Assembly: GCF_016612545.1 (NCBI RefSeq)
Contig: NZ_JAENRY010000104.1
Coordinates: 1 to 46,901, forward strand
Source: Streptomyces sp. MBT65
GTDB lineage: Bacteria; Actinomycetota; Actinomycetes; Streptomycetales; Streptomycetaceae
Direction: 5' to 3'
DNA: 46,901 nt
A model generated the notes under the pieces. It made no database searches. It worked only from the letters and a program-made list of their open reading frames with translations, and had not been told where the DNA came from. The position numbers and the translations under genes are program-made. Within the stretch, counting starts at the first letter, position 1, and each line of letters opens with the position of its first letter. Shown in pieces: positions 1 through 7,903 of this stretch.

Positions 1-2102
1 GGTTTGGCGGTACCGGGGCGGGCGGAGGGGGAGGCGTTGGAGGCGGAACGACCGCTGGCCGCAGGACCGTTGGCCGAAGTGACGCCGGCCGAGGCAGCGT
101 TGGCCGAACCGGTGTCAGCCGAGGCGCCGGTCCGTACATCCCCCTCGGCACCCTCATCGTCGCCACCCGAGCGCAGCGCGCCCGCGTCATCGTCAGCGCC
201 CTGGCCCGCAGTGCGCGGTACCGGCACACCACTGCTGCCACCGGCACCGGTGCCGGCGCCAGGCAGGCTGAGCAGCTCCGCGAGCCGCTCCTCCCCCGCC
301 AGTCCCTCGGCGAGGCGCCGCTCCGCGTCGTAGGTCCGCTCGGCCGCGGTCGCCGCGTCGGACGCGCGGGCCGCGGTCAACTCCGCGCGGGACTCGGCGG
401 AAGCCGCCTCGCGGGCGTGCTCGGCAGCCCGCCGGGAGGCCTCACGGGTCGTGTCCCAGGCGGCCACCGCGGTCTTCTCGGCGTCGCTCGCGGCGAGGGC
501 CGCGCGGGCCGGGTCGGCGTCGGGGGCGCTGTCGTCGAGCCAGCCCGCGCGCACCGCCTCGGCGGTCTCCTGCTCGACCTCGGACAGGCGCTGGCGCAGA
601 TGCCCGACCTCGCTGCGGGCGCGCTGCGCCTCCGTCGCGGCGGAGGTCGCGTCCCGGTGGGAGGTCTCGCCGACCTCCTGGAGCGCGGCGGACCGCTCCT
701 CGCCCTCGTTGGCCAGGTCCTCGGCGCTCTCGGCGGCCGAGTGCAGGGCCCGTACGAGATCGACGGCGGCCTTGGCGCGGGCGGCGAGCGCCGGTGCGGC
801 GTCCCGCTCGGCCTCGCGGATCGCGACGGCCACGCGCGCGGAGCGGTCGGCGGCGGCCCGGTGGCGCAGGACCGCCTCGGCGGCCTGCCAGGCGGCGTGC
901 AGTGTGCGGGCGTCGGCCAGTTCGCGTTTCTGCGCGGCGGCCGACTTCTCCATCGTGGCGAGCGCCAACGAGGCGTGCCGGTACGCCAGTTCGGCGGCGA
1001 TCAGCGCGCTGCGCTCCCGCGCCCCCTCGGCGTGGGTGACGGCGTACGCGGCGGCGGTGACCCGCTGGGCGAGGTCGGCGGCCCGCACCCGCTCCTGCGC
1101 GCCCCGTGCGGACAGTCGGCGCGCGAGGCTGCGGGTACGGCGCTCGGCACCGGCATGGATGTCACGCGCGCGTGCCCGTGCCTCGGCGGCCTCGACGATC
1201 CGGCCGAGCAGGTCCACGGAACCGGCCGTGAAATCCCGCTCGGCGATCAACTCGGCCCGCCGCCCCAGCTTGTTGCCGAACCCGCCGACCAGGTCGGCGA
1301 GGCCGTCGGTGTCCCGGGTGTCGGTGACCGCGCGGAGCAGCAGGTCGGTGAAGTCGGAGTCCTTCTTGACCGCGAAGAGACCGGCGGCCTCGCCCTCGTC
1401 GGCGTTCATCTCCCGCTGGTAGCGGAAGAGTTCGGGGTCGAGACCGAGGTCGCCGAGGTGCTCGATCCAGCGGTCGTGGATCTCCTCCCAGTGCACTTCG
1501 AGGTGCGGATACGCCTTGCCCGCCTCGGTGATGGCGTCCCGGAAGCCCTTCATGGTGCGCCGACGGCCCTGCGCTCCGGACACGCCCTCGACGGGCGGTC
1601 GTACGGAAGTGGCCTCGGCGACGGGGAGGTTGTCCAGGCTCAGCCCGGGGCCGGGCCGGAACGAGTACCAGGCCTCGGCGAACTTCCGCGGGTCGTTGGA
1701 GACCTGTCGCCCGCGCCACTCGCTGACCTTGCCGACGACCACGCACTCGCCGGTCAGGGTGTGCTGCCACTCCAGGGCGACATGCCCGCAGTCGTCCGCG
1801 AGGAGGAACTTGCGCAGCACTCCGGAGCTGGCGCCGCCCAGGGTGTTGCGGTGTCCCGGCAGCATCACCGAGAAGATCAGCTTGAGCAGGACGGACTTGC
1901 CGCCGCCGTTCTCCAGGAAGAGCACACCGGCGGGCGCGGGGCGGCGCGGCGGCCCGACGGGCTCGTCCTCGAAGAACTCCGCCTGGGTCGGGGCGGGGTC
2001 GGGCACGGGCTGCCCCACGCCTCGCAGGTCAAGCACGGTGTCGGCGTAGCGCGCACCGGCGGGCCCGATGGAGTAGAGGCGGACCCGGGACAGCTCGTAC
2101 AT
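1..2102 (-). CDS. SMC-like ATPase of a MukB/JetC type complex, N-terminal 700 residues (3' end outside window)
   Basis: The frame is open from an ATG at 2102 to the window edge with no stop. Residues 1-75 form an ATPase head with Walker A around residues 62-72 (FLENGGGKSVLL, Lys69, Ser70). About residues 320-605 are rich in Ala, Glu and Arg, as expected for a coiled coil. Roughly residues 608-700 are a Gly/Ser/Ala/Pro-rich disordered stretch. The C-terminal head with Walker B and signature motif must lie beyond the left edge. SMC proteins of the MukB, MksB and JetC families are DNA-loop-extruding ATPases working with a kleisin and a KITE dimer. Here two upstream genes of suitable size and order fit those roles. 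It is read in the opposite direction to the long GC-rich shadow frames. I am confident of an SMC/ABC-type ATPase and less so of the exact family. Confidence 0.8.
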   Translation of the reverse strand, partial: MYELSRVRLYSIGPAGARYADTVLDLRGVGQPVPDPAPTQAEFFEDEPVGPPRRPAPAGVLFLENGGGKSVLLKLIFSVMLPGHRNTLGGASSGVLRKFLLADDCGHVALEWQHTLTGECVVVGKVSEWRGRQVSNDPRKFAEAWYSFRPGPGLSLDNLPVAEATSVRPPVEGVSGAQGRRRTMKGFRDAITEAGKAYPHLEVHWEEIHDRWIEHLGDLGLDPELFRYQREMNADEGEAAGLFAVKKDSDFTDLLLRAVTDTRDTDGLADLVGGFGNKLGRRAELIAERDFTAGSVDLLGRIVEAAEARARARDIHAGAERRTRSLARRLSARGAQERVRAADLAQRVTAAAYAVTHAEGARERSALIAAELAYRHASLALATMEKSAAAQKRELADARTLHAAWQAAEAVLRHRAAADRSARVAVAIREAERDAAPALAARAKAAVDLVRALHSAAESAEDLANEGEERSAALQEVGETSHRDATSAATEAQRARSEVGHLRQRLSEVEQETAEAVRAGWLDDSAPDADPARAALAASDAEKTAVAAWDTTREASRRAAEHAREAASAESRAELTAARASDAATAAERTYDAERRLAEGLAGEERLAELLSLPGAGTGAGGSSGVPVPRTAGQGADDDAGALRSGGDDEGAEGDVRTGASADTGSANAASAGVTSANGPAASGRSASNASPSARPGTAK

Positions 2103-2169
2103 GGCGGACTCTCGTCGTAAGTCTTCGGCAGGTGTGGGGGGTTCGTAGTTTTTCGGGAGGTGCTGGGGA

Positions 2170-3048
2170 TCAGGAGTGGAACGGCAGCCCGGCGTCGGCC
2201 ACCAGCTCCAGGTCCTCGGTGTCCTCGGCGGGCAGCAGGCTCGCGGTGCCGTCGGTGACCGGGACGACGCCCAGCTCCAGCAGCTCGGCCATGGCGGCGC
2301 TGCCGGCCATGTCGCGCACCTGGAGCTGATAGCGGGCGGTCGTGCGGTAGGTCCCGCCGTTGTCGTCGCCCGTGCGCTGGAGGAAGCCGGAGTCGGTGAG
2401 GAAGGCGGCCGCCTTGCCGACGATGCCCGTGGTCGAACCGGCCAGTCTGCGGGCGTCCTTGGTGGCTCCGGTGGCGCTGCGTCTGACCCAGATCCGCCAG
2501 GCGGCCTCCAGTCCGGGCGCGTCGGTGGCCGGGTCGGTGTTCATGCCCTGCTCGTCGGCCCGCTCCTCCAGCCGCCGGCAGGCTTGCCGTACGAAGGCGT
2601 CGACCCCGTTGACCGTGACCCGCCCGATGTAACCGTCGTCGGCGAGATCCTCGGGCCGCGGGAACGCCATGGCGGCGACGGCGAGATGCGCGAGCCCGTG
2701 CAGGAACCGGTCCCCGGAGTCGGCGGCCGTACGGCGTGCGTAGTCCCCCATGCGCACGGCGAACACCGAGTCCTCGGCGGCGGTCACGGCCATCCCCGCG
2801 CGCGGGGACACCTCGAGCACGACCAGTCCGAGCCCGGCGGCCACGGCATCGGCGAGCCGCGCGAACGGCGAGTCCTCCCGGTAGCGCCGCAGCAGTTCCG
2901 CGTACTCCTGGTCCCGCGCGGGCTGCAACTTCGGCTGCAACCCGAAGGCGACAAGCCGAGCGGCGTCGGCAGCGTCGGCGGGCGTGATGACAGCGGTCAC
3001 CGCCGGGGCGGCGGCCTCCGGCTCACTCCATTCGACGGTCTCACTCAC
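2170..3048 (-). CDS. MukE/JetB-like winged-helix subunit of the SMC complex
   Basis: This 292-residue protein starts at GTG 3048 with a GGGAG ribosome site about 8 nt upstream, and stops 67 nt before the SMC gene. Residues about 205-250 read like a winged helix: GIVGKAAAFLTDSGFLQR, then a basic and polar hairpin leading into YQLQVRDMAG. The rest is largely helical, with no catalytic motif. Family assignment rests on size, the C-terminal winged helix and position between the kleisin-like gene and the SMC gene, the usual F-E-B (A-B-C) order. A dispersed repeat lies just upstream, so some of its expression could be uncoupled from the first gene. A role as KITE-type dimer binding the kleisin is inferred. 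Confidence 0.55.
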   Translation of the reverse strand: MSETVEWSEPEAAAPAVTAVITPADAADAARLVAFGLQPKLQPARDQEYAELLRRYREDSPFARLADAVAAGLGLVVLEVSPRAGMAVTAAEDSVFAVRMGDYARRTAADSGDRFLHGLAHLAVAAMAFPRPEDLADDGYIGRVTVNGVDAFVRQACRRLEERADEQGMNTDPATDAPGLEAAWRIWVRRSATGATKDARRLAGSTTGIVGKAAAFLTDSGFLQRTGDDNGGTYRTTARYQLQVRDMAGSAAMAELLELGVVPVTDGTASLLPAEDTEDLELVADAGLPFHS

Positions 3049-3087
3049 GACGACAACTCCCTGAACTTGAAAACGAGGGCGAGGACA

Positions 3088-3175
3088 AGCACCCCTTCAG
3101 GGGTGCGGGGCTGTGACATCCGCAGCTCCGCCGCGTGGGCGCGACCAGCCACAACGGACCCGCACCCGAACGACA
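3088..3175. repeat. Dispersed Streptomyces intergenic element with a hairpin
   Basis: A 7-bp stem GCACCCC-TTCA-GGGGTGC (3089-3106) is followed by a run containing CTCCGCCGCGTGGGCGCGAC and CAGCCACAACGG. I recognise this arrangement from memory as a short element scattered between genes in many Streptomyces genomes. It occupies most of the 136-nt gap between the kleisin-like and MukE-like genes. It could act as an attenuator or mRNA-processing hairpin inside the operon. Confidence 0.5.
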
Positions 3176-3184
3176 TCCGAACCA

Positions 3185-4711
3185 TCACGCCACCTCACTC
3201 CGACCCGCGGCCATCCCCACCGCGTCCAGCAAGGCCATCCCCACGATCAGATCGGCCCCGCCGAACTCGGGATCGTCCAGCTCGGTCCCGTCGTCCACGG
3301 CGAACAACAGCTTCTCCTCGCCCTGCCGATAGGCCGTACCGAACGGCGGACTGGCCGCATGCACAGCCAACAACGCCACCAGATAAGGCAGTTCCGCATC
3401 CTGCCGACGCGCGTCCGCAAGCAGTCCCGACAACCGCCGAGGCGCGTCCGCGGGCAGATCCAGCAACTCCATCGCCGCCGCCAACTGCTCCTCGCTGAAC
3501 CGGCTGTCGTCCGGCGTGGCGATGAGATCTGGCTCCGGCATCTCCGCCCCGAGATGCTCCCGTTCGGCGGGCGGGGTGAGCAGTATGTCGACGAGGTCCC
3601 CCACCCGGACGGACACCGGTGTACGCAACCCGGTCCCGCGAGCGAAGAACGCGTCCGTGACCCGGATCGCCTGCTCCAGGGGCAACGGCAGGACGGGCGC
3701 GACGAGATGGCCGTAGAGGTCGATCCCCGAGGTGGTCATGGGGGTCGCGAAGGCCTGCCGGTCCTGCTCCGCGCGGAACAGCGGCCCGGCCTCCAGGAGG
3801 CGCGACTGAAGCTGTGTGTGCCGTCGGATGCAGTCCTTGACGATGTCGACCAACTCGGCGGCACGACGCTTCTGTTCGGGGTCCTCGGACTCGTCACGCG
3901 CCTTGCGGATGTTGGTCAGGATCGCGTTCTCGTGCCGGTAACGATCGGCCACGTGGTCGAGGGCCTCGGCGATCATGTCCGGCACGGCGTTGAGCCAGTC
4001 CACCGCGCGGACGTTGCGCCGCGTGGCGTCCAGGGCGCGCCGGAGCGTCTCCGAGTACTGCACGGTCCGGTACCGGGCCTGTTCCGCGGCGAGTTGCGCG
4101 TCGGCGAGCCGGCCGCGGCTGATCAGCACCTCCAGCTTGACCTCGGCGGCGATCTGCGCGCTGGTGACGTCGGTGTCGAGGGCGCCCACGAGGACGTTGA
4201 CCGCCTCGTCGGTCGTCCGGAGGTAGACGCTGCCGCCGTAGCCGGGGACCTCTTCGATCAGCTTGAAGTCGTAGTCACGGCGCACATAGGTGCCGTCCTG
4301 CGCGAACGTGCCGTAGACCGTGCGGAAGCCGCGGTCGACGCTGCCGACGTTGATCAGGTTCTCCAGGACCCAGCGGGCCACGCGCTCGTGCTCGACGACG
4401 GGGCGCCGGGGGGCCTGGGCGGCGATGCGCGGGATGAGCCTGGCCACTATCTGGTCGTGGTCCGCGCCGGTGTCGAAGTCCATGTTCAGGGTGACCAGGT
4501 CGATGGCGGCGAGGGCGACCTCGGCCATGCCGTAGACCGAGTACTCGCCGGCGAGATTGGCCTTGCGTGCGTCGAGGTCGTGCAGCGGCGCGGTGCAGGC
4601 GAGCGCGCGCAGTCGCCGCGCCAGTCCCTCGTCGGCGGCCGGGCCCGGGGCGGGGCGCGGCCCCGCGCTGAACTGGGGCGGAACGCTGTCCGTCGAAGCA
4701 GGCGAAGTCAC
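3185..4711 (-). CDS. MukF/JetA-like kleisin subunit of the SMC complex
   Basis: The chosen start is GTG 4711, giving 508 residues; an ATG 63 nt further up would add a serine-rich extension that looks non-coding. No Shine-Dalgarno is visible, but a -10-like TAGTCT ends 7 nt before the GTG, which suggests a leaderless transcript. The first 60 residues after a Pro-rich start (DLDARKANLAGEYSVYGMAE and on) could be an N-terminal winged helix. The middle (about 210-330) is long and helical, and the C-terminal quarter is acidic. That architecture, the 508-residue length and the position first in the operon match MukF or JetA kleisins, but no single diagnostic motif proves it. It probably bridges the two SMC heads. 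Confidence 0.5.
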   Translation of the reverse strand: MTSPASTDSVPPQFSAGPRPAPGPAADEGLARRLRALACTAPLHDLDARKANLAGEYSVYGMAEVALAAIDLVTLNMDFDTGADHDQIVARLIPRIAAQAPRRPVVEHERVARWVLENLINVGSVDRGFRTVYGTFAQDGTYVRRDYDFKLIEEVPGYGGSVYLRTTDEAVNVLVGALDTDVTSAQIAAEVKLEVLISRGRLADAQLAAEQARYRTVQYSETLRRALDATRRNVRAVDWLNAVPDMIAEALDHVADRYRHENAILTNIRKARDESEDPEQKRRAAELVDIVKDCIRRHTQLQSRLLEAGPLFRAEQDRQAFATPMTTSGIDLYGHLVAPVLPLPLEQAIRVTDAFFARGTGLRTPVSVRVGDLVDILLTPPAEREHLGAEMPEPDLIATPDDSRFSEEQLAAAMELLDLPADAPRRLSGLLADARRQDAELPYLVALLAVHAASPPFGTAYRQGEEKLLFAVDDGTELDDPEFGGADLIVGMALLDAVGMAAGRSEVA

Positions 4712-4718
4712 GCTGCAC

Positions 4719-4749
4719 AGACTAGGTCCTCGGTCTGACAACGACCCAA
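4719..4749 (-). promoter_or_regulatory. Possible leaderless promoter of the SMC operon
   Basis: On the minus strand TTGGGT (4749-4744) and TAGTCT (4724-4719) are separated by 19 nt. The -10 box ends 7 nt upstream of GTG 4711, so transcription would start at or next to the start codon. The -35 match is modest. Leaderless genes with this geometry are common in Streptomyces. Confidence 0.35.
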
Positions 4750-4837
4750 ACGACGCAGAAGCGACTACCGCCACAGCCGTGTGCGCGGGGTCCGCCGAGT
4801 GCCGGGCCGTCCTCGGCCGGGCCTCATGCCCTTGCCG

Positions 4838-4903
4838 GTCGAGCGCCGTGCCGTCCTCAGTCGAGCGCCGTGCCGTCCTCAGTCGAGCGCCGTGCCGTCC
4901 TCG
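4838..4903. repeat. 22-bp tandem repeat, three copies, at the 3' end of the GntR gene
   Basis: Units at 4838-4859, 4860-4881 and 4882-4903 are identical except for the last base of the third copy. The unit contains GAGCGCCGTGCCGTCC. On the minus strand it encodes the last seven residues (EDGTALD) plus the TGA of the GntR gene. The two outer copies therefore repeat the gene end, stop codon included, downstream of the real stop. Confidence 0.95.
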
Positions 4904-5586
4904 CCGACCCGCTGCCGGTAGGCCTCGACGACGCGTTCCAGCGAGTCGTCGAGGTAGACCGCGAGCAGTCTCTCGGCCTCGGCGGCGTCACCCGCCTGGA
5001 GTGCCTGGAGGATCAGGCGGTTGCGCTGGAGGTACGGCTCGTGGAGCGCCTTCGGGTCGTCCACGAGGTGGAAGGCGAGCCGGAGTTCGGCGAAGACGCT
5101 GCGCATCCACTCGCCGGTGCGGGCGCTGCCGGCGAGGGCGACCAGTTCCCGGTGGAAGTGGATGTTGGCCGTACCCACGCCTTTCCAGTCATCTTCGACG
5201 GATGCCAACTGCCCCTCGGTCACGGCCGCGGCGAGTTGTTCGAGGGCGTACGGCGGTTCGCCCAGGCCTCGTACGACGGCGCACTCGACGAGGCGGCGGG
5301 TGCGGTAGATGTCCTCGACGTCCTCGACGCTCAGGACCCGGACGAAGACGCCCCGGTTCAACTCGTGGACGAGAAGGCGTTCATGGGTGAGCAGCCGGAA
5401 CGCCTCGCGGAGTGTGTTGCGCGACACTCCGAGCGCCCCGCCGATGCTGTCCTCCGAGAGCCGGGTGCCCGGCGGGAAATAGCCCTCGGCGATCCGACTT
5501 CTGAGGATGTCCGACACGCGCTCCGCGGTGCTCGTACGGCCCAGGAGGGCGCGGTCGTCGGCCAGTCCCGCCATCTGCTCTGCCAT
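4879..5586 (-). CDS. GntR-family regulator, FadR/FCD subfamily, of the 5-oxoproline operon
   Basis: This 235-residue protein has an N-terminal winged helix (about 18-80: RVSDILRSRIAEGYFPPGTR, then SRNTLREAFRLL in the recognition helix). An all-helical FCD domain follows (about 90-225), containing the metal-binding style residues FHRELVALAG and the late helix QRNRLILQALQAGD. FCD regulators bind small carboxylates and bind operators as dimers. It is divergent from the MFS-DUF1445-pxpABC operon, and a perfect 9+1+9 inverted repeat lies in the promoter spacer of that operon. It is probably the local repressor, with 5-oxoproline or a relative as inducer (inference). Its last codons are triplicated as a 22-bp tandem repeat. 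A second ATG 12 nt inside is possible. Confidence 0.88.
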   Translation of the reverse strand: MAEQMAGLADDRALLGRTSTAERVSDILRSRIAEGYFPPGTRLSEDSIGGALGVSRNTLREAFRLLTHERLLVHELNRGVFVRVLSVEDVEDIYRTRRLVECAVVRGLGEPPYALEQLAAAVTEGQLASVEDDWKGVGTANIHFHRELVALAGSARTGEWMRSVFAELRLAFHLVDDPKALHEPYLQRNRLILQALQAGDAAEAERLLAVYLDDSLERVVEAYRQRVGEDGTALD

Positions 5587-5630
5587 GCCCGGAATTCAAC
5601 CGCAGATACAGGAACGAAACAACATGGGTA

Positions 5631-5660
5631 TTGAAGGATCGTTCAACGATCCTCTAGATT
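5631..5660 (+). promoter_or_regulatory. Promoter of the 5-oxoproline operon with GntR operator in its spacer
   Basis: TTGAAG (5631-5636) and TAGATT (5655-5660) are spaced by 18 nt and form a good housekeeping promoter. The spacer and -35 edge hold AGGATCGTT-C-AACGATCCT (5635-5653), a perfect inverted repeat. A dimeric regulator bound here would block RNA polymerase. The divergent GntR gene starts 49 nt upstream, so the site could also autoregulate it. Confidence 0.75.
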
Positions 5661-5756
5661 TCTCGGCACGGCGTCTCCCGCTCACCCCGGCGCCGACGGC
5701 TTCCGCACGGCACTGCTCAGTCCCAGCACCCTCCGTCCTCCTTCTGCGAGGTGCAC

Positions 5757-7076
5757 ATGAGCACGACCCCTCCACCTCAGGCCCTGAACACCGGCGCGCA
5801 CCCGGACACGGACGAACTCACCGCCGACGACGGCGCGTTGGCCTGGTTCCGCGCGCTCGGTCCGAACGGCCGCCGCGCCTTCGCCGGCGCGTTCGGCGGC
5901 TACGGTCTGGACTCCTACGACTACTTCACGCTGCCGCTGAGCATGGTCGCGCTGGCCGCGTACTTCGGCCTGGACAGCGGCCAGACCGGCCTGTTCACCA
6001 CTGTCACGCTGGTCGTCTCCGCGGTCGGGGGCGCCATCGCGGGCGTCTTCGCCGACCGGGTGGGCCGTGTCAGGGCCCTGATGATCACGGTGGTCACGTA
6101 CGCCGTCTTCACCGTGGCCTGCGGCTTCGCGCCCAACTACGAGACCCTGTTGGTCTTCCGTGCCCTCCAGGGGCTCGGTTTCGGCGGCGAGTGGGCGGTC
6201 GGCGCGATCCTGGTCGCCGAGTACGCGAGCCCCAGGCACCGCGGCCGTACGCTCGGCGCGGTCCAGAGTTCCTGGGCGGTCGGCTGGGCGCTGGCCGCGG
6301 TCGTCTACACGCTGGTCTTCTCGTTCCTCGGCGACGACCTGGCCTGGCGGGTGATGTTCTGGACCGGCGCGCTGCCCGCGCTGCTGGTGCTCTGGGTGCG
6401 TCGCCGGGTGCACGACGCCCCGGAGGCGACGGCCGTGCGCGAACAGAACGCCCAGAAGGGGTCGTTCGCGGCGATCTTCAAGCCGGGTACGGCGCAGGCA
6501 CCGGGCCTGCTGCGCACGACGGTCTTCGCGGGCCTGCTCTCGACCGGCGTCCAGGGCGGCTACTACACCCTCGCCACCTGGGTGCCGACCTACCTCAAGA
6601 CGGAGCGCGGCCTGTCGGTCGTCGGCACCGGCGGCTATCTGACGTTCCTGATCTCCGGCGCCTTCCTGGGGTACCTCACCGGCGGCTATCTCACCGACGT
6701 GCTGGGCCGTAGGCGCAACATCTGGCTCTTCGCGCTGCTCTCGGCGATCTGCATCCTGGTGTACACACACATCCCCAACGGCGCCAACACCCTTCTCCTG
6801 GTGCTCGGTTTCCCGCTCGGGTTCTGCATGTCGGCGATCTTCAGCGGCTTCGGCTCGTACCTGAGCGAGCTGTACCCGACGGCCCTGCGCGGCACGGGAC
6901 AGGGCTTCACGTACAACACCGGCCGCGCGGTCGGCGCCGTCTTCCCGACCCTGGTGGGCTTCCTGGCCGACAGTTGGGGTGTGGGCGGAGCGCTCGTCTT
7001 CGGGGCGATCGGATACGGCATCGCGGCTCTGGCGCTCCTGGGGCTGCCGGAGACCCGCGGAAAGGAACTGGCGTGA
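5757..7076 (+). CDS. MFS transporter, probably for 5-oxoproline or a related carboxylate
   Basis: ATG 5757 follows CGAGG at suitable spacing; a GTG 6 nt earlier overlaps that site and is less likely. The 439-residue protein has about 12 hydrophobic segments. The MFS loop 2-3 signature appears as FADRVGRVRAL, and there is a second cluster at GLGFGGEWAVGAILVAEY and SPRHRGRTLG, as in the aromatic acid/sialic acid type MFS branches. The C-terminal half repeats the pattern (DVLGRRRNIW). It is first in an operon with a glutamate cyclase-like protein and 5-oxoprolinase subunits and overlaps the next gene by 4 nt. Substrate is inferred from that context only; D-glutamate, pyroglutamate or a peptide-derived lactam would all fit. 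Confidence 0.85.
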   Translation: MSTTPPPQALNTGAHPDTDELTADDGALAWFRALGPNGRRAFAGAFGGYGLDSYDYFTLPLSMVALAAYFGLDSGQTGLFTTVTLVVSAVGGAIAGVFADRVGRVRALMITVVTYAVFTVACGFAPNYETLLVFRALQGLGFGGEWAVGAILVAEYASPRHRGRTLGAVQSSWAVGWALAAVVYTLVFSFLGDDLAWRVMFWTGALPALLVLWVRRRVHDAPEATAVREQNAQKGSFAAIFKPGTAQAPGLLRTTVFAGLLSTGVQGGYYTLATWVPTYLKTERGLSVVGTGGYLTFLISGAFLGYLTGGYLTDVLGRRRNIWLFALLSAICILVYTHIPNGANTLLLVLGFPLGFCMSAIFSGFGSYLSELYPTALRGTGQGFTYNTGRAVGAVFPTLVGFLADSWGVGGALVFGAIGYGIAALALLGLPETRGKELA

Positions 7077-7894
7077 ACCGTACGGAGGATCGTCCCCTGA
7101 CCCTCGTCGACGAGCACGCGCACGCGTGGAGCCCGCGTTCCGCCCGGGCCCGGTTCCGGGCCGGGCTGACGGGTCCCACGGCAGGGGTCGCGGCGGGCCA
7201 CACCCAGGTCAACCTGATCTCGGTGCCCGCCGACTGGGCCTACGACATGCTCCTGTTCTGCCAGCGCAACCCGAAGCCCTGCCCGGTGCTCGATGTCACG
7301 GACGCCGGTTCGTGGAAGACGGTTCTCGCCGACGGCGCGGACCTGCGCACCGATCTGCCGCGCTACCGGGTGTGGCGGGACGGCGAGTTGGTGGACGAGC
7401 CGACGGATGTACGGGCGCACTGGCGCGACGACCTGGTGTCGTTCCTGATCGGGTGCAGCTTCACCTTCGAGTGGTCCCTGAGCGAGGCGGGAGTCCCGAT
7501 CCGCCATATCGAGCAGGGCCGCAACGTCCCGATGTACGTGACCAGCCGCCCGTGCCGTCCGGCGGGGCGGCTGCACGGCCCGACGGTGGTGTCGATGCGC
7601 CCGGTGCCGCCGGAGCACCTGGCGACGGCGATCCGGGAGACCGCGCTCCTCCCGGCGGTGCACGGCAGCCCCGTACACTGCGGCGATCCCTCAGGGCTCG
7701 GCATCGCCGACCTCGGCCGTCCGGACTTCGGTGATCCGGTGGACGCCGCGCCGGACGACATCCCGGTGTTCTGGGCCTGCGGAGTGACCCCGCAGGCCGC
7801 GGTGATGGCCTCCCGCCCGCCGTTCGCCATCACCCACGCGCCGGGCCAGATGTTCGTCACCGACGCCCGCGACGAGCAGTACCGCGTCGCCTGA
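7073..7894 (+). CDS. D-glutamate cyclase-family protein (DUF1445, YcsI-like putative hydro-lyase)
   Basis: GTG 7073 overlaps the transporter stop (GTGA) and has GGAAAGGA upstream, giving 273 residues. Conserved family blocks are visible: GPTAGVAAGHTQVNLI near residue 40, FCQRNPKPCPVLDV, FLIGCSFTFEWSL, NVPMYVTSRPC, VFWACGVTPQAAV and ITHAPGQMFVTD. The DUF1445 family is also called D-Glu_cyclase because the mammalian member acts on D-glutamate to give 5-oxo-D-proline. That chemistry would feed the 5-oxoprolinase encoded next door, but many bacterial members are only annotated as hydro-lyases. The activity is therefore likely but not shown by the sequence alone. Confidence 0.85.
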   Translation: MNRTEDRPLTLVDEHAHAWSPRSARARFRAGLTGPTAGVAAGHTQVNLISVPADWAYDMLLFCQRNPKPCPVLDVTDAGSWKTVLADGADLRTDLPRYRVWRDGELVDEPTDVRAHWRDDLVSFLIGCSFTFEWSLSEAGVPIRHIEQGRNVPMYVTSRPCRPAGRLHGPTVVSMRPVPPEHLATAIRETALLPAVHGSPVHCGDPSGLGIADLGRPDFGDPVDAAPDDIPVFWACGVTPQAAVMASRPPFAITHAPGQMFVTDARDEQYRVA

Positions 7895-7903
7895 CCAGGA
7901 GAG

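Noticed and set aside
417..2120. 567-residue plus-strand open frame at the left end
   Set aside because: It is antisense to the SMC gene, Gly/Val/Arg-rich with no motif, and typical of GC-rich shadow frames.
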